Positions 40,941 to 49,686 are shown, numbered from the stretch's first letter. The stretch: 64,000 bases of DNA from JANOAR01 sp031411235 (GCA_031411235.1 JANOAR010000081.1:1-64000); one strand, 5' to 3'. Notes: generated by a model not told the origin, from the sequence alone. Numbers and translations: made by a program.

Positions 40941-41997
40941 GCTCGCTGTCACCAAGGCGTTTCTCTAGCTCGGCGAGACGCTTTTCCAAGGTACGCACTT
41001 TGTCGCTGAGCACGGGCACTCGAGCGGCAGCAACCATGAGCTTGCGGCCCTCGGCCAGGGGTTTGGAGGGGAAGCCCATATAGTAGCCTGCTTCCAGATG
41101 ATCCTTGGTGACGCCAGAGCGCGCGAGGAAGGTGATCTGGTCGCCGATGGTGAGATGCCCGGCGATACCGCACTGGCCAGCGGTGACGACGTAGTTGCCT
41201 AGGCGAGTGCTGCCACTGATGGCGGTTTGGGAAACGAAGATGCAGTGCTTCCCTGTGGTCACGTTATGGCCTATCTGGACCAAGTTATCGATCTTGGTGC
41301 CTGCGCCGATGTGGGTCTTGCCAAAGCGTGCGCGGTCGATGGTGGAGCAGGCTCCGATCTCAACATCGTCGTCAATTTGCACGATGCCGACTTGAGGAAT
41401 TTTTTGGTGTTTGCCTTGGACAAGTTCATAACCAAAACCATCGCTGCCGATCACGGCTCCGCTGTGGATGATGACGCGATTGCCCAGCACGCAGTGGCTT
41501 TGCAGTGTGGCATTGGCATGGAGTAGGCAGTCTGTGCCCACCTTTGCCCCCATGCCGATATAGACGCCCCCGTGCAAGGCGGTGCCATCGCCGATGACGG
41601 CATCGTCTTCGATGACGACTTGGGGGCCGATATAGACTTTAGTCGCATCCACCTTCGCGCTGGCGGCCACTGAGGCACTCGGGTGGATTCCAGGGATAAA
41701 GGGACGTGGTTTGGGGCCGAAGTATTGGATCACTGCCGAGAAAGCGAGTGTGGGGTTCTTCACGCGGATCAAGGCCTTTTCAGGAAGTTCCTCATTGTAA
41801 TCCTCGGCGATCAGAATGGCGGTGGCTTGGGTCGTTTTGAGCTGGGGCGCGTAGCGTGAGTTGCCGAGGAAGGTCACGTCGCCTGCAATGGCCTGCGCGA
41901 TGGAATTGAGGCCTGTGATGGTGCCCTCGGGGCTGCCTTGAATGAGCGTGCCGCCAACCAGTTCGGCCAGCGCTTGGTGAGATAGTGATGAGTTCAA
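40927..41997 (-). CDS. lpxD: UDP-3-O-acylglucosamine N-acyltransferase
   Basis: 356 residues from TTG 41997; no ATG lies near the expected N-terminus. Residues 1-95 form the LpxD uridine-binding domain (TGLNSIAQAIAGDVTFLGN). Residues about 100-310 are left-handed beta-helix hexapeptide repeats, with the catalytic-His segment VQIGHNV. A coiled-coil-like tail follows (KVRTLEKRLAELEKRL), consistent with trimer formation. It adds the N-linked hydroxyacyl chain in lipid A synthesis, so the organism makes lipopolysaccharide. It lies downstream of bamA and skp, the classical order, but a terminator-like hairpin separates it from skp. Confidence 0.93.
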   Translation of the reverse strand: MNSSLSHQALAELVGGTLIQGSPEGTITGLNSIAQAIAGDVTFLGNSRYAPQLKTTQATAILIAEDYNEELPEKALIRVKNPTLAFSAVIQYFGPKPRPFIPGIHPSASVAASAKVDATKVYIGPQVVIEDDAVIGDGTALHGGVYIGMGAKVGTDCLLHANATLQSHCVLGNRVIIHSGAVIGSDGFGYELVQGKHQKIPQVGIVQIDDDVEIGACSTIDRARFGKTHIGAGTKIDNLVQIGHNVTTGKHCIFVSQTAISGSTRLGNYVVTAGQCGIAGHLTIGDQITFLARSGVTKDHLEAGYYMGFPSKPLAEGRKLMVAAARVPVLSDKVRTLEKRLAELEKRLGDSEPTQT

Positions 41998-42028
41998 AAG
42001 AGGCGGTTGGTGATGGCTTGAAATAACA

Positions 42029-42052
42029 ACGGCGGCCTTTGGAGGCCGCCGT
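42029..42052 (-). terminator. Terminator-like hairpin between skp and lpxD
   Basis: A ten-base GC-rich stem (ACGGCGGCCT with its exact complement) closes a TTGG loop. On the minus strand it is followed by TGTTATTT. It lies about 45 bp after the skp stop and 31 bp before the lpxD start. It may end or attenuate the bamA-skp transcript before lpxD. Confidence 0.6.
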
Positions 42053-42096
42053 CATGGGAAAGTGAATCAGAGTCGGCGAGCGCTAGGCACTCAGAC

Positions 42097-42729
42097 TTAT
42101 TTTTCCTTTTTCGCGGGCTTGTCGGATTCTTTGTCTTTGGCTGCCTCGGGCGCTGGAGCGGCCTCTTTGGGGGCATTCTTGTTGAGTTCGACGATGACTT
42201 CATCGGTGAAGTCAGTGGCATCCTTGGAGTAGAGGAGCACAGGCACGGTGGTCATGCTCACGCCGGACTTGTCGAAGACCAAGTCAAAGCCAGAGGCTTT
42301 GGATTTATCCTTCACAATGGTCACGATCTCATCATACAGACCGCGCTGGAGTTGCACCTCTTCTTGCTTGAGCTGCATGGTGCGACGCTGTTGGAACTCG
42401 GTGATCTCCTGTTCCAGGGCGCGCAGTTCTTTTTGTTTGTCCTGCAATTCAGCCTGCTTTTTTGCGCGAACTTCGGAAGTGACGATGGGGTCGCCCGCTT
42501 CTTTTTGGATTTTTTGAGCCTCATTCATGAGGTTCTTATAGACGGAGTAGCGCTCGTTGAGATCCTTTTGTGCGGTCTCTTTATTGGCTTTGATCTTGGT
42601 GGCCGCATCCTTGGTCTTGGAATATTCCGTGAAGGCTTTGGCCATATCTACAACGCCAAACTTGGTGTCTGCTGCGAAGATCGAGGAGGTGAATGCTAGG
42701 GTGAGTGCGAGGGCTGTGACGAGTTTCAT
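42097..42729 (-). CDS. skp: OmpH/Skp periplasmic chaperone
   Basis: 210 residues from ATG 42729; an upstream in-frame start at 42810 would precede the signal peptide by 27 residues. The signal peptide ends at SSIFA. Next comes FGVVDMAKAFTEYSKTKDAA, the family's N-terminal strand and helix. Residues about 40-130 are long Lys/Glu/Gln coiled-coil arms, then a C-terminal strand (FDLVFDKSG). A Lys/Ala/Pro/Glu tail is longer than in enteric Skp (about 160 residues). It holds unfolded outer-membrane proteins for BamA, encoded directly upstream. Confidence 0.9.
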   Translation of the reverse strand: MKLVTALALTLAFTSSIFAADTKFGVVDMAKAFTEYSKTKDAATKIKANKETAQKDLNERYSVYKNLMNEAQKIQKEAGDPIVTSEVRAKKQAELQDKQKELRALEQEITEFQQRRTMQLKQEEVQLQRGLYDEIVTIVKDKSKASGFDLVFDKSGVSMTTVPVLLYSKDATDFTDEVIVELNKNAPKEAAPAPEAAKDKESDKPAKKEK

Positions 42730-42786
42730 TGGTGAGGGGAAGAGGGCTTTTTTCTTGGGCAAGGTAACGCCCAAGCAGAGTAAGGG

Positions 42787-42821
42787 GGCTAGCCAAGTTT
42801 TAGCGGCCAAGGGCTAACTAG
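42787..42821. repeat. GGCTAGCC palindrome and GGGCTAACTAG half-site in the bamA-skp gap
   Basis: GGCTAGCC at 42787-42794 and GGGCTAACTAG at 42811-42821 lie 16 bp apart. The second matches the first 11 bases of the palindrome at 38863-38876 and overlaps the bamA stop codon. The gap between bamA and skp is 88 bp. Confidence 0.35.
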
Positions 42822-45157
42822 AACTTGTAGCCGACGTTGAAGTTGAACTGTCCAGAGCCGTCGTTGAACTCGTCGGACTGCACAGGGACGCCGAAGTCCA
42901 CGCGGATAGGGCCGATGGGCAAGTAGAGACGGAGACCGATACCGATGTCGGAGTTGACCGTGCCACCCCAGTCGTAGGCCGAGCCACTGACGAGACCGAC
43001 ATCATAGAAGACGGCACCGCGCACTTTCTCCATGATGGGGAAGGTGTATTCGATGGAGGCATAGGCGGAGGTGAGGCCACCGAGGGGCTCGCCAGTTTGA
43101 TCCTTGGGACCCACGTCACGGTAGTCGAAGCCACGGAGGTTGTTGGCACCGCCGAGGAAGAGACGCTCGAAGATAGGCACTCGTTCGCCATCGCCCCAGG
43201 TATCGACGGTTTTGATGGAACCATCAACACTCAGGATGGTATCCCATGGGAGGTTGAAGAACTGCGAGGCGGTTGCATTGAGGCCATAGACGCTGGCGTC
43301 GCCACCGAGGAAGCTGCCGGACATGAGGGCTCCGAGTTCGAGCTTGTGACCGCTGCGTGTGATATAGACGCTGTCGCGGGTATCGTGAACCCAGGAGAGG
43401 TCGATCTTGCTCTGGAGGAAGTCACCCTCTTCAGCCTTGATTTCTGGGGAGGCTTCTTCGTCGATGTTTTGGATTTTGATATTTTGCAGCGTGTAGCCAA
43501 GCTCAAGATAGGAGTGCTCGCCGAGGGGTTTGCGGAAGTTGAATGAGCCGCCGTAGTTTTGCTGATCGAAGACATCGGAGAGATAATAGAGGTCGCGGTA
43601 GAACAGCTCGGTGGTGAAGGAGAGCTTCTGGCTCAGGAAGTAGGGCTCGGTGAGGCTCATCTGGAAGTCACGACGCTTGGTGCCGTACTTGACGCCCAGG
43701 TTGAAACGTTGGCCCGCGCCACGGAAGTGCGGCCAGCCGCCGATGTCGAAGTTGGTCTGGGTGAGGTCGAGGAAGCCGACCAAGCTGTCGATGGAGCTGA
43801 AGCCAGCGCCGAAGTTGACGGTGCCAGTGGATTGCTCGGTGACGGCGAGATCGACATCCTTGTAGCCGGGCTGTTCGGTCTCGTTGTTGCGCAGATCGAC
43901 TTGGCTGAAGTAGCCGAGGTTTTGGAGGCGCTTTTTGCCAGCCTCTTGCTTCACGGTGTTCAACTCTTCACTAGGAGCGTAGGGCAGTTCGCGGCGGATG
44001 ACGCGATCTTGGGTGATGCTGTTGCCGGAGATGTTGATTTTGCGAATGTAGGACTTCTCGCCCTCGGTGACGCGATAGACGACGTTCACCAAGCCTGTGC
44101 CAGCGGGGATGATGCTGGTGAGGACGCGGGCGTCGGCATAACCACGGGAGCCGTAGTAGTCGCCGAGCATTTTTTCGTCGTCCTTCACATCGCTGCCCGA
44201 GTAGGCGAACCCTTTTACGGACTTCAGCGCAGGGCGCAACTCATCAGCGGTGAAGACGGTGATGCCTTCGAGCATGATGTCGGCGACATCATATTTGCCG
44301 CCTTCATTGATGACATAGGTGATGTTCATGTGCTTGGAGTCGGAGGCGTCGCGTCGCACTTCGGTGACTTTGGCATACACGTAGCCTTGGTCTTGGTAGG
44401 CTTTTTCGATGGCCTGGGTGTCTTCGATGATGGCTTGTTCGCTGATGCGGCCCGACTTGCCGCGCCAGACTCTCCAGAGGGCTTTTTGCTTGAGGCTGAG
44501 CTTGCCACGGAGGTCGGAGGATTTGATGGCGCTGTTGCCCTCGAAGTTGATGTCGCCGACTAGGCCCCGAGCGCCTTCACCGACGGCGAAGACCACGCGG
44601 GTGAAGCCCGCCTGGGGCATCTGCGAGGTTTGGAAGGTGACGTTGATGTCGCCGTAGCCTTTCTTCTCATAGAGTTCGCGGATTTTTTGTTGTCCAGCGG
44701 CGAGCTTGGCTTCATCGACGGGATCGCCGACTTTGACGCCAACTTCCTTGGTCAGCTTGTCGTTGTCATATTGGGTATTCCCCTGGAAGACCACTTCGCC
44801 AATGGTGCCGCCACCTGCGATGGTGAAGGTGACGCGAATGCCTCCTGGCACGTCTTCTGCCTTGGTGCCCACGACGATGGCTCCAATGGCGAAGAGATTT
44901 TTAATGTCCTGTGCCACGCTCTCGTCGGCATAGGCTTCACCCTCGCGAGTGGACATCTGCGAGCGCACTCGTGACTCGCTGATGGCTGCTGGGCCATTGA
45001 AGATAATACGAATGTCCTTCACGGTCTTCTTGGCAGCAGGGGCGTCCACTGGGGCTGCTATGCTTTGGGCTACCAGCTCGATAGGGCTAGAGAAAGAGAC
45101 GGCCACCGCGAATGCGGCACCATAGAGCCAATGGCGAGGGGAGGAGAAACCTATCAT
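42818..45157 (-). CDS. bamA: Outer-membrane protein assembly factor BamA (Omp85)
   Basis: 779 residues from ATG 45157, leaving out a 36-residue in-frame extension with no signal-like character. The signal peptide is about residues 1-31. Five POTRA-type repeats span about 40-420 (for example VRVTFTIAGGG, GEVVFQGNTQYDNDKL and RKINISGNSITQDRVIRREL). The Omp85 barrel spans about 430-779 and ends in FNFNVGYKF with the aromatic terminal residue needed for barrel insertion. The barrel includes FLGGANNLRGFDYRDVGP, the conserved L6 RGF motif. It is the core of the BAM complex. It precedes skp and lpxD in the usual order. Confidence 0.94.
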   Translation of the reverse strand: MIGFSSPRHWLYGAAFAVAVSFSSPIELVAQSIAAPVDAPAAKKTVKDIRIIFNGPAAISESRVRSQMSTREGEAYADESVAQDIKNLFAIGAIVVGTKAEDVPGGIRVTFTIAGGGTIGEVVFQGNTQYDNDKLTKEVGVKVGDPVDEAKLAAGQQKIRELYEKKGYGDINVTFQTSQMPQAGFTRVVFAVGEGARGLVGDINFEGNSAIKSSDLRGKLSLKQKALWRVWRGKSGRISEQAIIEDTQAIEKAYQDQGYVYAKVTEVRRDASDSKHMNITYVINEGGKYDVADIMLEGITVFTADELRPALKSVKGFAYSGSDVKDDEKMLGDYYGSRGYADARVLTSIIPAGTGLVNVVYRVTEGEKSYIRKINISGNSITQDRVIRRELPYAPSEELNTVKQEAGKKRLQNLGYFSQVDLRNNETEQPGYKDVDLAVTEQSTGTVNFGAGFSSIDSLVGFLDLTQTNFDIGGWPHFRGAGQRFNLGVKYGTKRRDFQMSLTEPYFLSQKLSFTTELFYRDLYYLSDVFDQQNYGGSFNFRKPLGEHSYLELGYTLQNIKIQNIDEEASPEIKAEEGDFLQSKIDLSWVHDTRDSVYITRSGHKLELGALMSGSFLGGDASVYGLNATASQFFNLPWDTILSVDGSIKTVDTWGDGERVPIFERLFLGGANNLRGFDYRDVGPKDQTGEPLGGLTSAYASIEYTFPIMEKVRGAVFYDVGLVSGSAYDWGGTVNSDIGIGLRLYLPIGPIRVDFGVPVQSDEFNDGSGQFNFNVGYKF

Positions 45158-45475
45158 AATAAGGAGAGCTGGATGGATTGGAGTTGTCGGGCTACTAGCC
45201 CAGAACTGAGCGGTGAGGGAGAAGCCGCCATTACTGCCGAAAGCCGTGGCGCTGGTCAAGGCCAAATCCTCGAAATGATGGGGGCTGCTGAAACACCATC
45301 GGCACGAACTTTGTGAGGTTCTCGCACCAGATTGGCCAGGGAGGATCGCAAGTGGAACTCATTAAGGGCGGGCCAAGTCTCATGTAGCCGCGAACGCTCG
45401 TTTGCTGTTGGGCGAAGCTTTCAGCGTGCGGCAGGGGCTGGGGTTTGGCGGTTGCTTGCAACTTGCCCTTGGGTC
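45158..45475. promoter_or_regulatory. Divergent intergenic region, bamA / TPM-like gene
   Basis: 318 bp between divergent starts. The one clear structure is GGGCTACTAGCCC at 45189-45201, two six-base arms around a single C, 32 bp before the bamA ATG. It is the one-base-spacer version of the palindrome at 38863-38876. I saw no gene and no certain promoter boxes. Confidence 0.45.
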
Positions 45476-46216
45476 ATGATGCGGGCATTACACTTTATGA
45501 TTTGCGCATGGCGATTGATTGCACTGGGCGTTGGCCTCCTTTGCTGGTTGGGGGCGTCGTCCTTTGCCCAGGAAATTGGAGCGGCTCCGGCTGGGTTTAT
45601 CCACGATGATTCACGCGTGTTTGATGCTGAAAGCTATGTGCGGCTTGCGGAGGAGATGCGTGACTTCAAGCAGGCGGCGGGCATCCCTATTTATCTGGAG
45701 ACGCTGACGTTTATCGACGGTGGTGTGACGGCTGAGAAGCGTTGCAAGCAGCTCGTGGCGGCTTGGTTGCCGCAGTTGAGTGGGGTGGTGATTTGTTACA
45801 ACCGAGCGGAGGGGCACCTGCCAGCGATGCAGTATTCTGCGGCCTTGCAGGAACAATATTCGGCGATGGAACTGGGCAAGATCAGTGAGCGTTTTGAGTC
45901 GGCCATGAAGGGCGGCTCCGATACTCGTGAGCGCTTGCTGGCAGGGATACGGGGGGTAATGACGGAGTTTTCTCAGTTGCACCACGGTCGGGGGCAGGAC
46001 GGCCGAATGTTTTACCGAGAGGACTATGTTTTAGCCGTGGCTTTCGCGGGTGCGCTTTGCCTGGGGGGGCTTGTGGTAGGGCTACTGGTGCGGCGACGGC
46101 GCAGCAGTGAGCAGGGGGAGGAGCAACAGCTATATTTGCCTGAGGCCGAGGTGGGGCAGCGCTTTGGGGCGGCTTGTGGTGGCGGTGTCATGGCAGAGAT
46201 CAGTCTGCAAAGCTGA
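45476..46216 (+). CDS. Secreted TPM-domain-like membrane protein
   Basis: 246 residues from ATG 45476; the in-frame extension to 45332 lies upstream of the signal peptide and is unlikely. A leader ending SSFAQ is followed by HDDSRVFDAESYVRLAEEM, the start typical of TPM/YgcG-like domains, running to about residue 150. A transmembrane helix (about 183-205) is followed by RRRR and a short Gln/Glu-rich cytoplasmic tail. The family is implicated in membrane-protein turnover (plant TLP18.3/Psb32) and is often of unknown role in bacteria. A weak hairpin follows its stop. Confidence 0.7.
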   Translation: MMRALHFMICAWRLIALGVGLLCWLGASSFAQEIGAAPAGFIHDDSRVFDAESYVRLAEEMRDFKQAAGIPIYLETLTFIDGGVTAEKRCKQLVAAWLPQLSGVVICYNRAEGHLPAMQYSAALQEQYSAMELGKISERFESAMKGGSDTRERLLAGIRGVMTEFSQLHHGRGQDGRMFYREDYVLAVAFAGALCLGGLVVGLLVRRRRSSEQGEEQQLYLPEAEVGQRFGAACGGGVMAEISLQS

Positions 46217-46264
46217 GGCTAAAACGGCTGGTGTGAATGAGCATCTTTGCTGTTGTCAATCCAC

Positions 46265-46286
46265 AGGGGCATAGCACTATGCGCCC
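46265..46286 (+). terminator. Weak hairpin after the TPM-like gene
   Basis: AGGGGCATAG pairs with CTATGCGCCCCT, leaving a two-base bulge, followed by CCTTTAT. It lies about 50 bp after the stop and 71 bp before the IF-1 start. It could be a poor terminator or a 5' leader structure of the IF-1 mRNA. Confidence 0.3.
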
Positions 46287-46356
46287 CTCCTTTATCCGAG
46301 GCTGTGCGTCTGGCTAAACCTCGCCAGTATTCACCGTCTCCCACCCTCCGCCTGCT

Positions 46357-46764
46357 ATGAGTTCCAACAATCACAACAATCCCACGAATGCTGACAACAG
46401 CCCAGGCAATGCTCGCCCCGGTGGTGGCGGTGGGCGTGGTCGCTCTGGTGGCGGTCGCGGTGGTCGATCCGGTGGTGGCCCTGGTGGCTTCCGTCGTGGC
46501 CCCATCGCCAAGCCCGCAGGCCGTGGCAAACATGGCGACGTGGCGGAAAAGGAAGAGTCTGTGGAGTTGGAAGGCACCGTCAGTTCAGTGCTCGCGGGCA
46601 CGATGTTCCGAGTCACCCTGAACAATGAAAGCCAGCACGTCGTGCTCGCCCATATCTCGGGCAAGATGCGCAAGCGTTTCATCCGTCTCGTCGTCGGTGA
46701 CCGCGTGAAGATCGAGATGTCGCCCTACGACACCGACAAGGCTCGCATCGTTTATCGCTGCTAG
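46357..46764 (+). CDS. infA: Translation initiation factor IF-1 with RGG-rich N-terminal extension
   Basis: 135 residues against about 72 in typical IF-1. Residues 1-65 are Asn/Gly/Arg-rich with repeated [10 protein letters not shown] and RGG motifs and probably disordered. Residues 66-135 are the IF-1 S1/OB fold: [50 protein letters not shown] (given here as landmarks only) and a terminal IVYRC. RGG tracts usually bind RNA, so this may be an RNA-anchored IF-1. Whether it is the only infA in the genome cannot be seen here. Starts at ATG 46357. Confidence 0.88.
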   Translation: MSSNNHNNPTNADNSPGNARPGGGGGRGRSGGGRGGRSGGGPGGFRRGPIAKPAGRGKHGDVAEKEESVELEGTVSSVLAGTMFRVTLNNESQHVVLAHISGKMRKRFIRLVVGDRVKIEMSPYDTDKARIVYRC

Positions 46765-46809
46765 TTCATCGCCCAACACTGCACACGGATTGGCTTCGCG
46801 AGCGCGGCT

Positions 46810-47343
46810 ATGGACATTGTTTATTTCGATCTGGAAACCCAGCGCACCGCCAATGACGTGGGCGGTTGGGGCAATAAGGCCAAGATGGGTATCTCCGTCG
46901 CCTGCACCTTCAGCACGAAGGCCAATGAGTATTTTATTTATACCGAGGACGAATCCTCCGAGCTGATCAAGCAGCTCGTGCGAGCCGATCTCGTGGTGGG
47001 GTTCAACCACATCAGTTTCGACTACGAAGTGCTCATGGGCCAAGCCATCATGGACTTCCGCGATCAAGTCCGCAGCCTCGATTTGCTGGTCGAGCTGGAG
47101 AAAAAGCTCGGCCATCGTATCAAACTCGACGCTGTGGCCGAGGCAACGCTCGGCTCCAGCAAGACGGCTGATGGCTTGGAAGCGATCCGCTGGTGGCAGC
47201 AAGGCAAGATCGCCGAGATCGCCGAGTACTGCTGCTACGACGTGAAGGTGACGAAGTGCATCCATGAATACGGCATGGCGCATGGCCATGTGAAATACCT
47301 CGACCGCAATAAGCGCGAGCAGCGCGTGGAAGTCGAGTGGTAG
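46810..47343 (+). CDS. DEDD-family 3'-5' exonuclease, RNase H fold
   Basis: 177 residues from ATG 46810. Exo I is YFDLETQ (Asp and Glu), Exo II is VGFNHISFDYEVL (second Asp), and Exo III is EYCCYDVKVT, a YxxxD form, so the protein is of the DEDDy type. It consists of one nuclease domain with no polymerase or helicase partner in the sequence. It resembles the nuclease part of YprB-like predicted exonucleases. DNA or RNA preference cannot be told. It converges on the DUF1501 gene with a 24 bp gap. Confidence 0.75.
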   Translation: MDIVYFDLETQRTANDVGGWGNKAKMGISVACTFSTKANEYFIYTEDESSELIKQLVRADLVVGFNHISFDYEVLMGQAIMDFRDQVRSLDLLVELEKKLGHRIKLDAVAEATLGSSKTADGLEAIRWWQQGKIAEIAEYCCYDVKVTKCIHEYGMAHGHVKYLDRNKREQRVEVEW

Positions 47344-47367
47344 TCGCCTTGTGGCGGGCGCGGCTCC

Positions 47368-48789
47368 TCATGCCAGCACTGCCTTCACCACTTCGCCGTG
47401 GATGTCCGTGAGGCGGAAATCGCGTCCCTGGTAGCGATAGGTGAGGCGCGTGTGATCCAGGCCCATAAGGTGCATGATCGTTGCATTGAGATCATGCACA
47501 TGCACGGGATCGCGGGTGATGTTGTAGCAGTAGTCGTCGGTCTCGCCGTGGGTGTGGCCTTTTTTTATCCCGGCTCCAGCCATGAGCATGGTGAAACAAC
47601 GCGGGTGGTGGTCGCGGCCGTAATTGGTTTCGGTGAGGGCTCCCTGGCTGTAGATGGTGCGGCCAAATTCGCCGCCCCAGATGATGAGGGTGTCGTCGAG
47701 TAGGCCGCGCTGTTTCAGGTCTTTGATCAAGGCAGCGGTGGGCTGGTCGGTGTCGTGGCACTGGCCTTTCAGGGCCGCAGGCAGACCACCGTGGTGATCC
47801 CAGCCCATGTGGAAGAGCTGGATGAAGCGCACGTCGCGCTCGGCCATGCGGCGTGCGAGCAGGCAGTTGGCGGCATAGGTGCCTGGGGTCTTTACCTCCG
47901 GGCCATAGCTGTCGAGGACGTGCTGGGGCTCGTTACTGAGATCCATCAAATCGGGCACGCTGGCCTGCATTCGGAAGGCCATTTCGTACTGCGCGATGCG
48001 GGTCTGGATCTCGGGGTCGCCCACGCTGGCGTAGTTGCGGCGATTGAGGGTGTTGATCTCGTCGAGTGTGTCGCGACGCATGTCGCGGCTGACGCCGGGC
48101 GGGTTGGAGAGGTAGAGCACGGGGTCGCCAGTATTGCGGAATTTGACGCCCTGGTGCTCGGAGGGGAGGAAGCCCGCGCTCCACAGGCGGTCATAGAGCG
48201 GCTGGTCGTCGCGCCGCCCCGTGCCGAATGAGGTTAGGACGACGTAGGCTGGCAGGTCGCTGTTGTCGCTGCCGAGGCCATAGCTGACCCATGAGCCGAT
48301 GCTCGGCCTGCCCGCGAGTTGGCTACCCGTTTGGAAAAAGGTGATCGCTGGGTCGTGGTTGATCGCCTCGGTATGCATAGAGCGGATCATGCAGAACTCA
48401 TCGGCGATGCTGGCCATCTGCGGCATGAGTTCGCTAAAGGTCAGGCCGCTCTGGCCGTACTGGGCAAATTTGAAGATGGAAGGCGCAACGGGGAATGACT
48501 TTTGCCCCGAGGTCATGGTGGTGAGGCGCTGGCCTTTGCGGATGGACTCAGGGAGATTCTCTGCGCGGTGTTTGGCCATGCCGGGCTTCGGGTCAAAAAG
48601 ATCCATCTGTGACGGTGCGCCGGATTGGAACAGGTAGATGATGCGCTTGGCCTTGGGCGCAAAATGTGTGGGCGCGGCGGAGCCCAGCGAGGTCAGGGCA
48701 GCGGCACCGAGAGCGGTGCTGTGGCCGAGGAAGACGCGGCGGTTCTGAGCACCGAACATCGAAGGCGAGGAAGCAGGGTTGCGGTTCAT
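47368..48789 (-). CDS. Solitary DUF1501 protein with Tat-type leader
   Basis: 473 residues from ATG 48789; a longer in-frame start would precede the leader by 13 residues. [10 protein letters not shown] is a twin-arginine signal. Body motifs match the family: [39 protein letters not shown] and [10 protein letters not shown], plus [21 protein letters not shown] near the end. Unlike the copy at 36450 it has no DUF1549 neighbour on its strand, so its partner must lie elsewhere or be dispensable. It is divergent from the GTPase cluster. Confidence 0.88.
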   Translation of the reverse strand: MNRNPASSPSMFGAQNRRVFLGHSTALGAAALTSLGSAAPTHFAPKAKRIIYLFQSGAPSQMDLFDPKPGMAKHRAENLPESIRKGQRLTTMTSGQKSFPVAPSIFKFAQYGQSGLTFSELMPQMASIADEFCMIRSMHTEAINHDPAITFFQTGSQLAGRPSIGSWVSYGLGSDNSDLPAYVVLTSFGTGRRDDQPLYDRLWSAGFLPSEHQGVKFRNTGDPVLYLSNPPGVSRDMRRDTLDEINTLNRRNYASVGDPEIQTRIAQYEMAFRMQASVPDLMDLSNEPQHVLDSYGPEVKTPGTYAANCLLARRMAERDVRFIQLFHMGWDHHGGLPAALKGQCHDTDQPTAALIKDLKQRGLLDDTLIIWGGEFGRTIYSQGALTETNYGRDHHPRCFTMLMAGAGIKKGHTHGETDDYCYNITRDPVHVHDLNATIMHLMGLDHTRLTYRYQGRDFRLTDIHGEVVKAVLA

Positions 48790-48916
48790 GGGAAGCGTGG
48801 AATCGACGCCACGCCTGAGCTTTGTCAATCATGGGCCGCGCCTGTGGAGGCGAGTGTTTCCAATTCGCTAAGCGGTGTCTTCGCAATGAGATGTCGGAGG
48901 TATAAGGGATTGTGAA

Positions 48917-48929
48917 GACGCATAGCGTC
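48917..48929. repeat. Short inverted repeat GACGC-ATA-GCGTC
   Basis: Five-base arms around ATA in the divergent region before the GTPase cluster, 57 bp before the first start codon. It could belong to either promoter or be chance. Confidence 0.3.
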
Positions 48930-48958
48930 CAACGTTAGCCAAAAATGAACTTGCACAC

Positions 48959-48978
48959 GATATATCAAATGATACATC
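48959..48978. promoter_or_regulatory. Inverted repeat before the GTPase cluster, candidate operator
   Basis: GATATATCAAATGATACATC: nine-base arms that pair at 8 of 9 positions around AA. A nested perfect ATGAT-AC-ATCAT covers 48969-48980. It ends 7 bp before the ATG of the HTH gene, where a bound protein would block transcription or translation. It is unusually AT-rich for this window. The HTH product is the obvious candidate binder, which is inference. Confidence 0.5.
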
Positions 48979-48985
48979 ATTCGCA

Positions 48986-49441
48986 ATGACATCAGCAGAA
49001 TTCGCCAATCTCAAAGCCCGCATCGACGCCCTGCTCGATCCGACACTGACCAAGCACGACTGGGCGCGTGCGCTCGGCATCAGCATCGCCTCGCTGCATC
49101 GCTACCTGGATGCGGCAGACAAAGGTAGCGTGCCCGATGAAGTCGCACGCCTCATGGACGCCCTGCTCACCTTCCTGAAAGTCGCTAAAGTCGAAGCGCC
49201 CAACATTCGCGAAGCCCTCAAGGCCACCGGCGTTGCTGGCGTCGTCGCCCGCGCCGCCAGTGCTGGCTTGCTGCCACCGATGACCGTCTCCCTTCTCGCC
49301 TCCACCCCCGCGCTGCTGTGGTTCGGAGCGCTCGGCGGCGCCGTTGGCACCATGCTCGGAGCCGGAGCGCTCGCCTTCTTCCAGAAGATCCAACCCACGG
49401 AAGACGCCCCAGCCAACAAGTCAAAATCCAAGCAATCCTAA
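48986..49441 (+). CDS. Small HTH-like protein with C-terminal membrane segments
   Basis: 151 residues from ATG 48986. Residues 20-60 (TKHDWARALGISIASLHRYLD) read like a helix-turn-helix of the Xre type. Residues about 92-131 are hydrophobic, enough for one long or two short membrane helices, then a Lys/Ser-rich tail. Family not recognised. It is first of four close same-strand genes and sits next to an inverted repeat, so it may be a membrane-tethered autoregulator. Alternatively the HTH-like part binds a partner protein. Confidence 0.6.
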   Translation: MTSAEFANLKARIDALLDPTLTKHDWARALGISIASLHRYLDAADKGSVPDEVARLMDALLTFLKVAKVEAPNIREALKATGVAGVVARAASAGLLPPMTVSLLASTPALLWFGALGGAVGTMLGAGALAFFQKIQPTEDAPANKSKSKQS

Positions 49442-49459
49442 CCTCCCCAACCCCCTCCC

Positions 49460-49672
49460 ATGACCAACATCACCAACGCCCTTCGCGGCCTCTCCACCCT
49501 CGGCAAAGACCTCGTCGATACCCAAAAAACCGAATGGCTCGCCGACGCCGAAACCCGCCTGCAAACCCTCGCCAACGAGACCACCGCTAAGCTCCACCGC
49601 ACCGCCTTAACCGCTGCCGGAATCATCGCGGGTGGCTTGGTCATTCTCGCCGGAGCCATCATTTTTAACTGA
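49460..49672 (+). CDS. 70-residue membrane protein of the GTPase cluster
   Basis: An amphipathic helical N-terminal part (TNITNALRGLSTLGKDLVD) is followed by one transmembrane helix (about residues 49-69, GIIAGGLVILAGAIIF) at the very end. The family is not recognised. It sits 18 bp after the HTH gene and 14 bp before the large GTPase gene, so it is almost certainly cotranscribed. A role as membrane anchor or adaptor for the GTPases is a guess from context. Confidence 0.6.
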   Translation: MTNITNALRGLSTLGKDLVDTQKTEWLADAETRLQTLANETTAKLHRTALTAAGIIAGGLVILAGAIIFN

Positions 49673-49686
49673 GACTCCAAACCTCC

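Noticed and set aside
43559..44563. A 334-codon plus-strand frame opposite bamA
   Set aside because: It is antisense to conserved POTRA and barrel sequence and has no recognisable domain.
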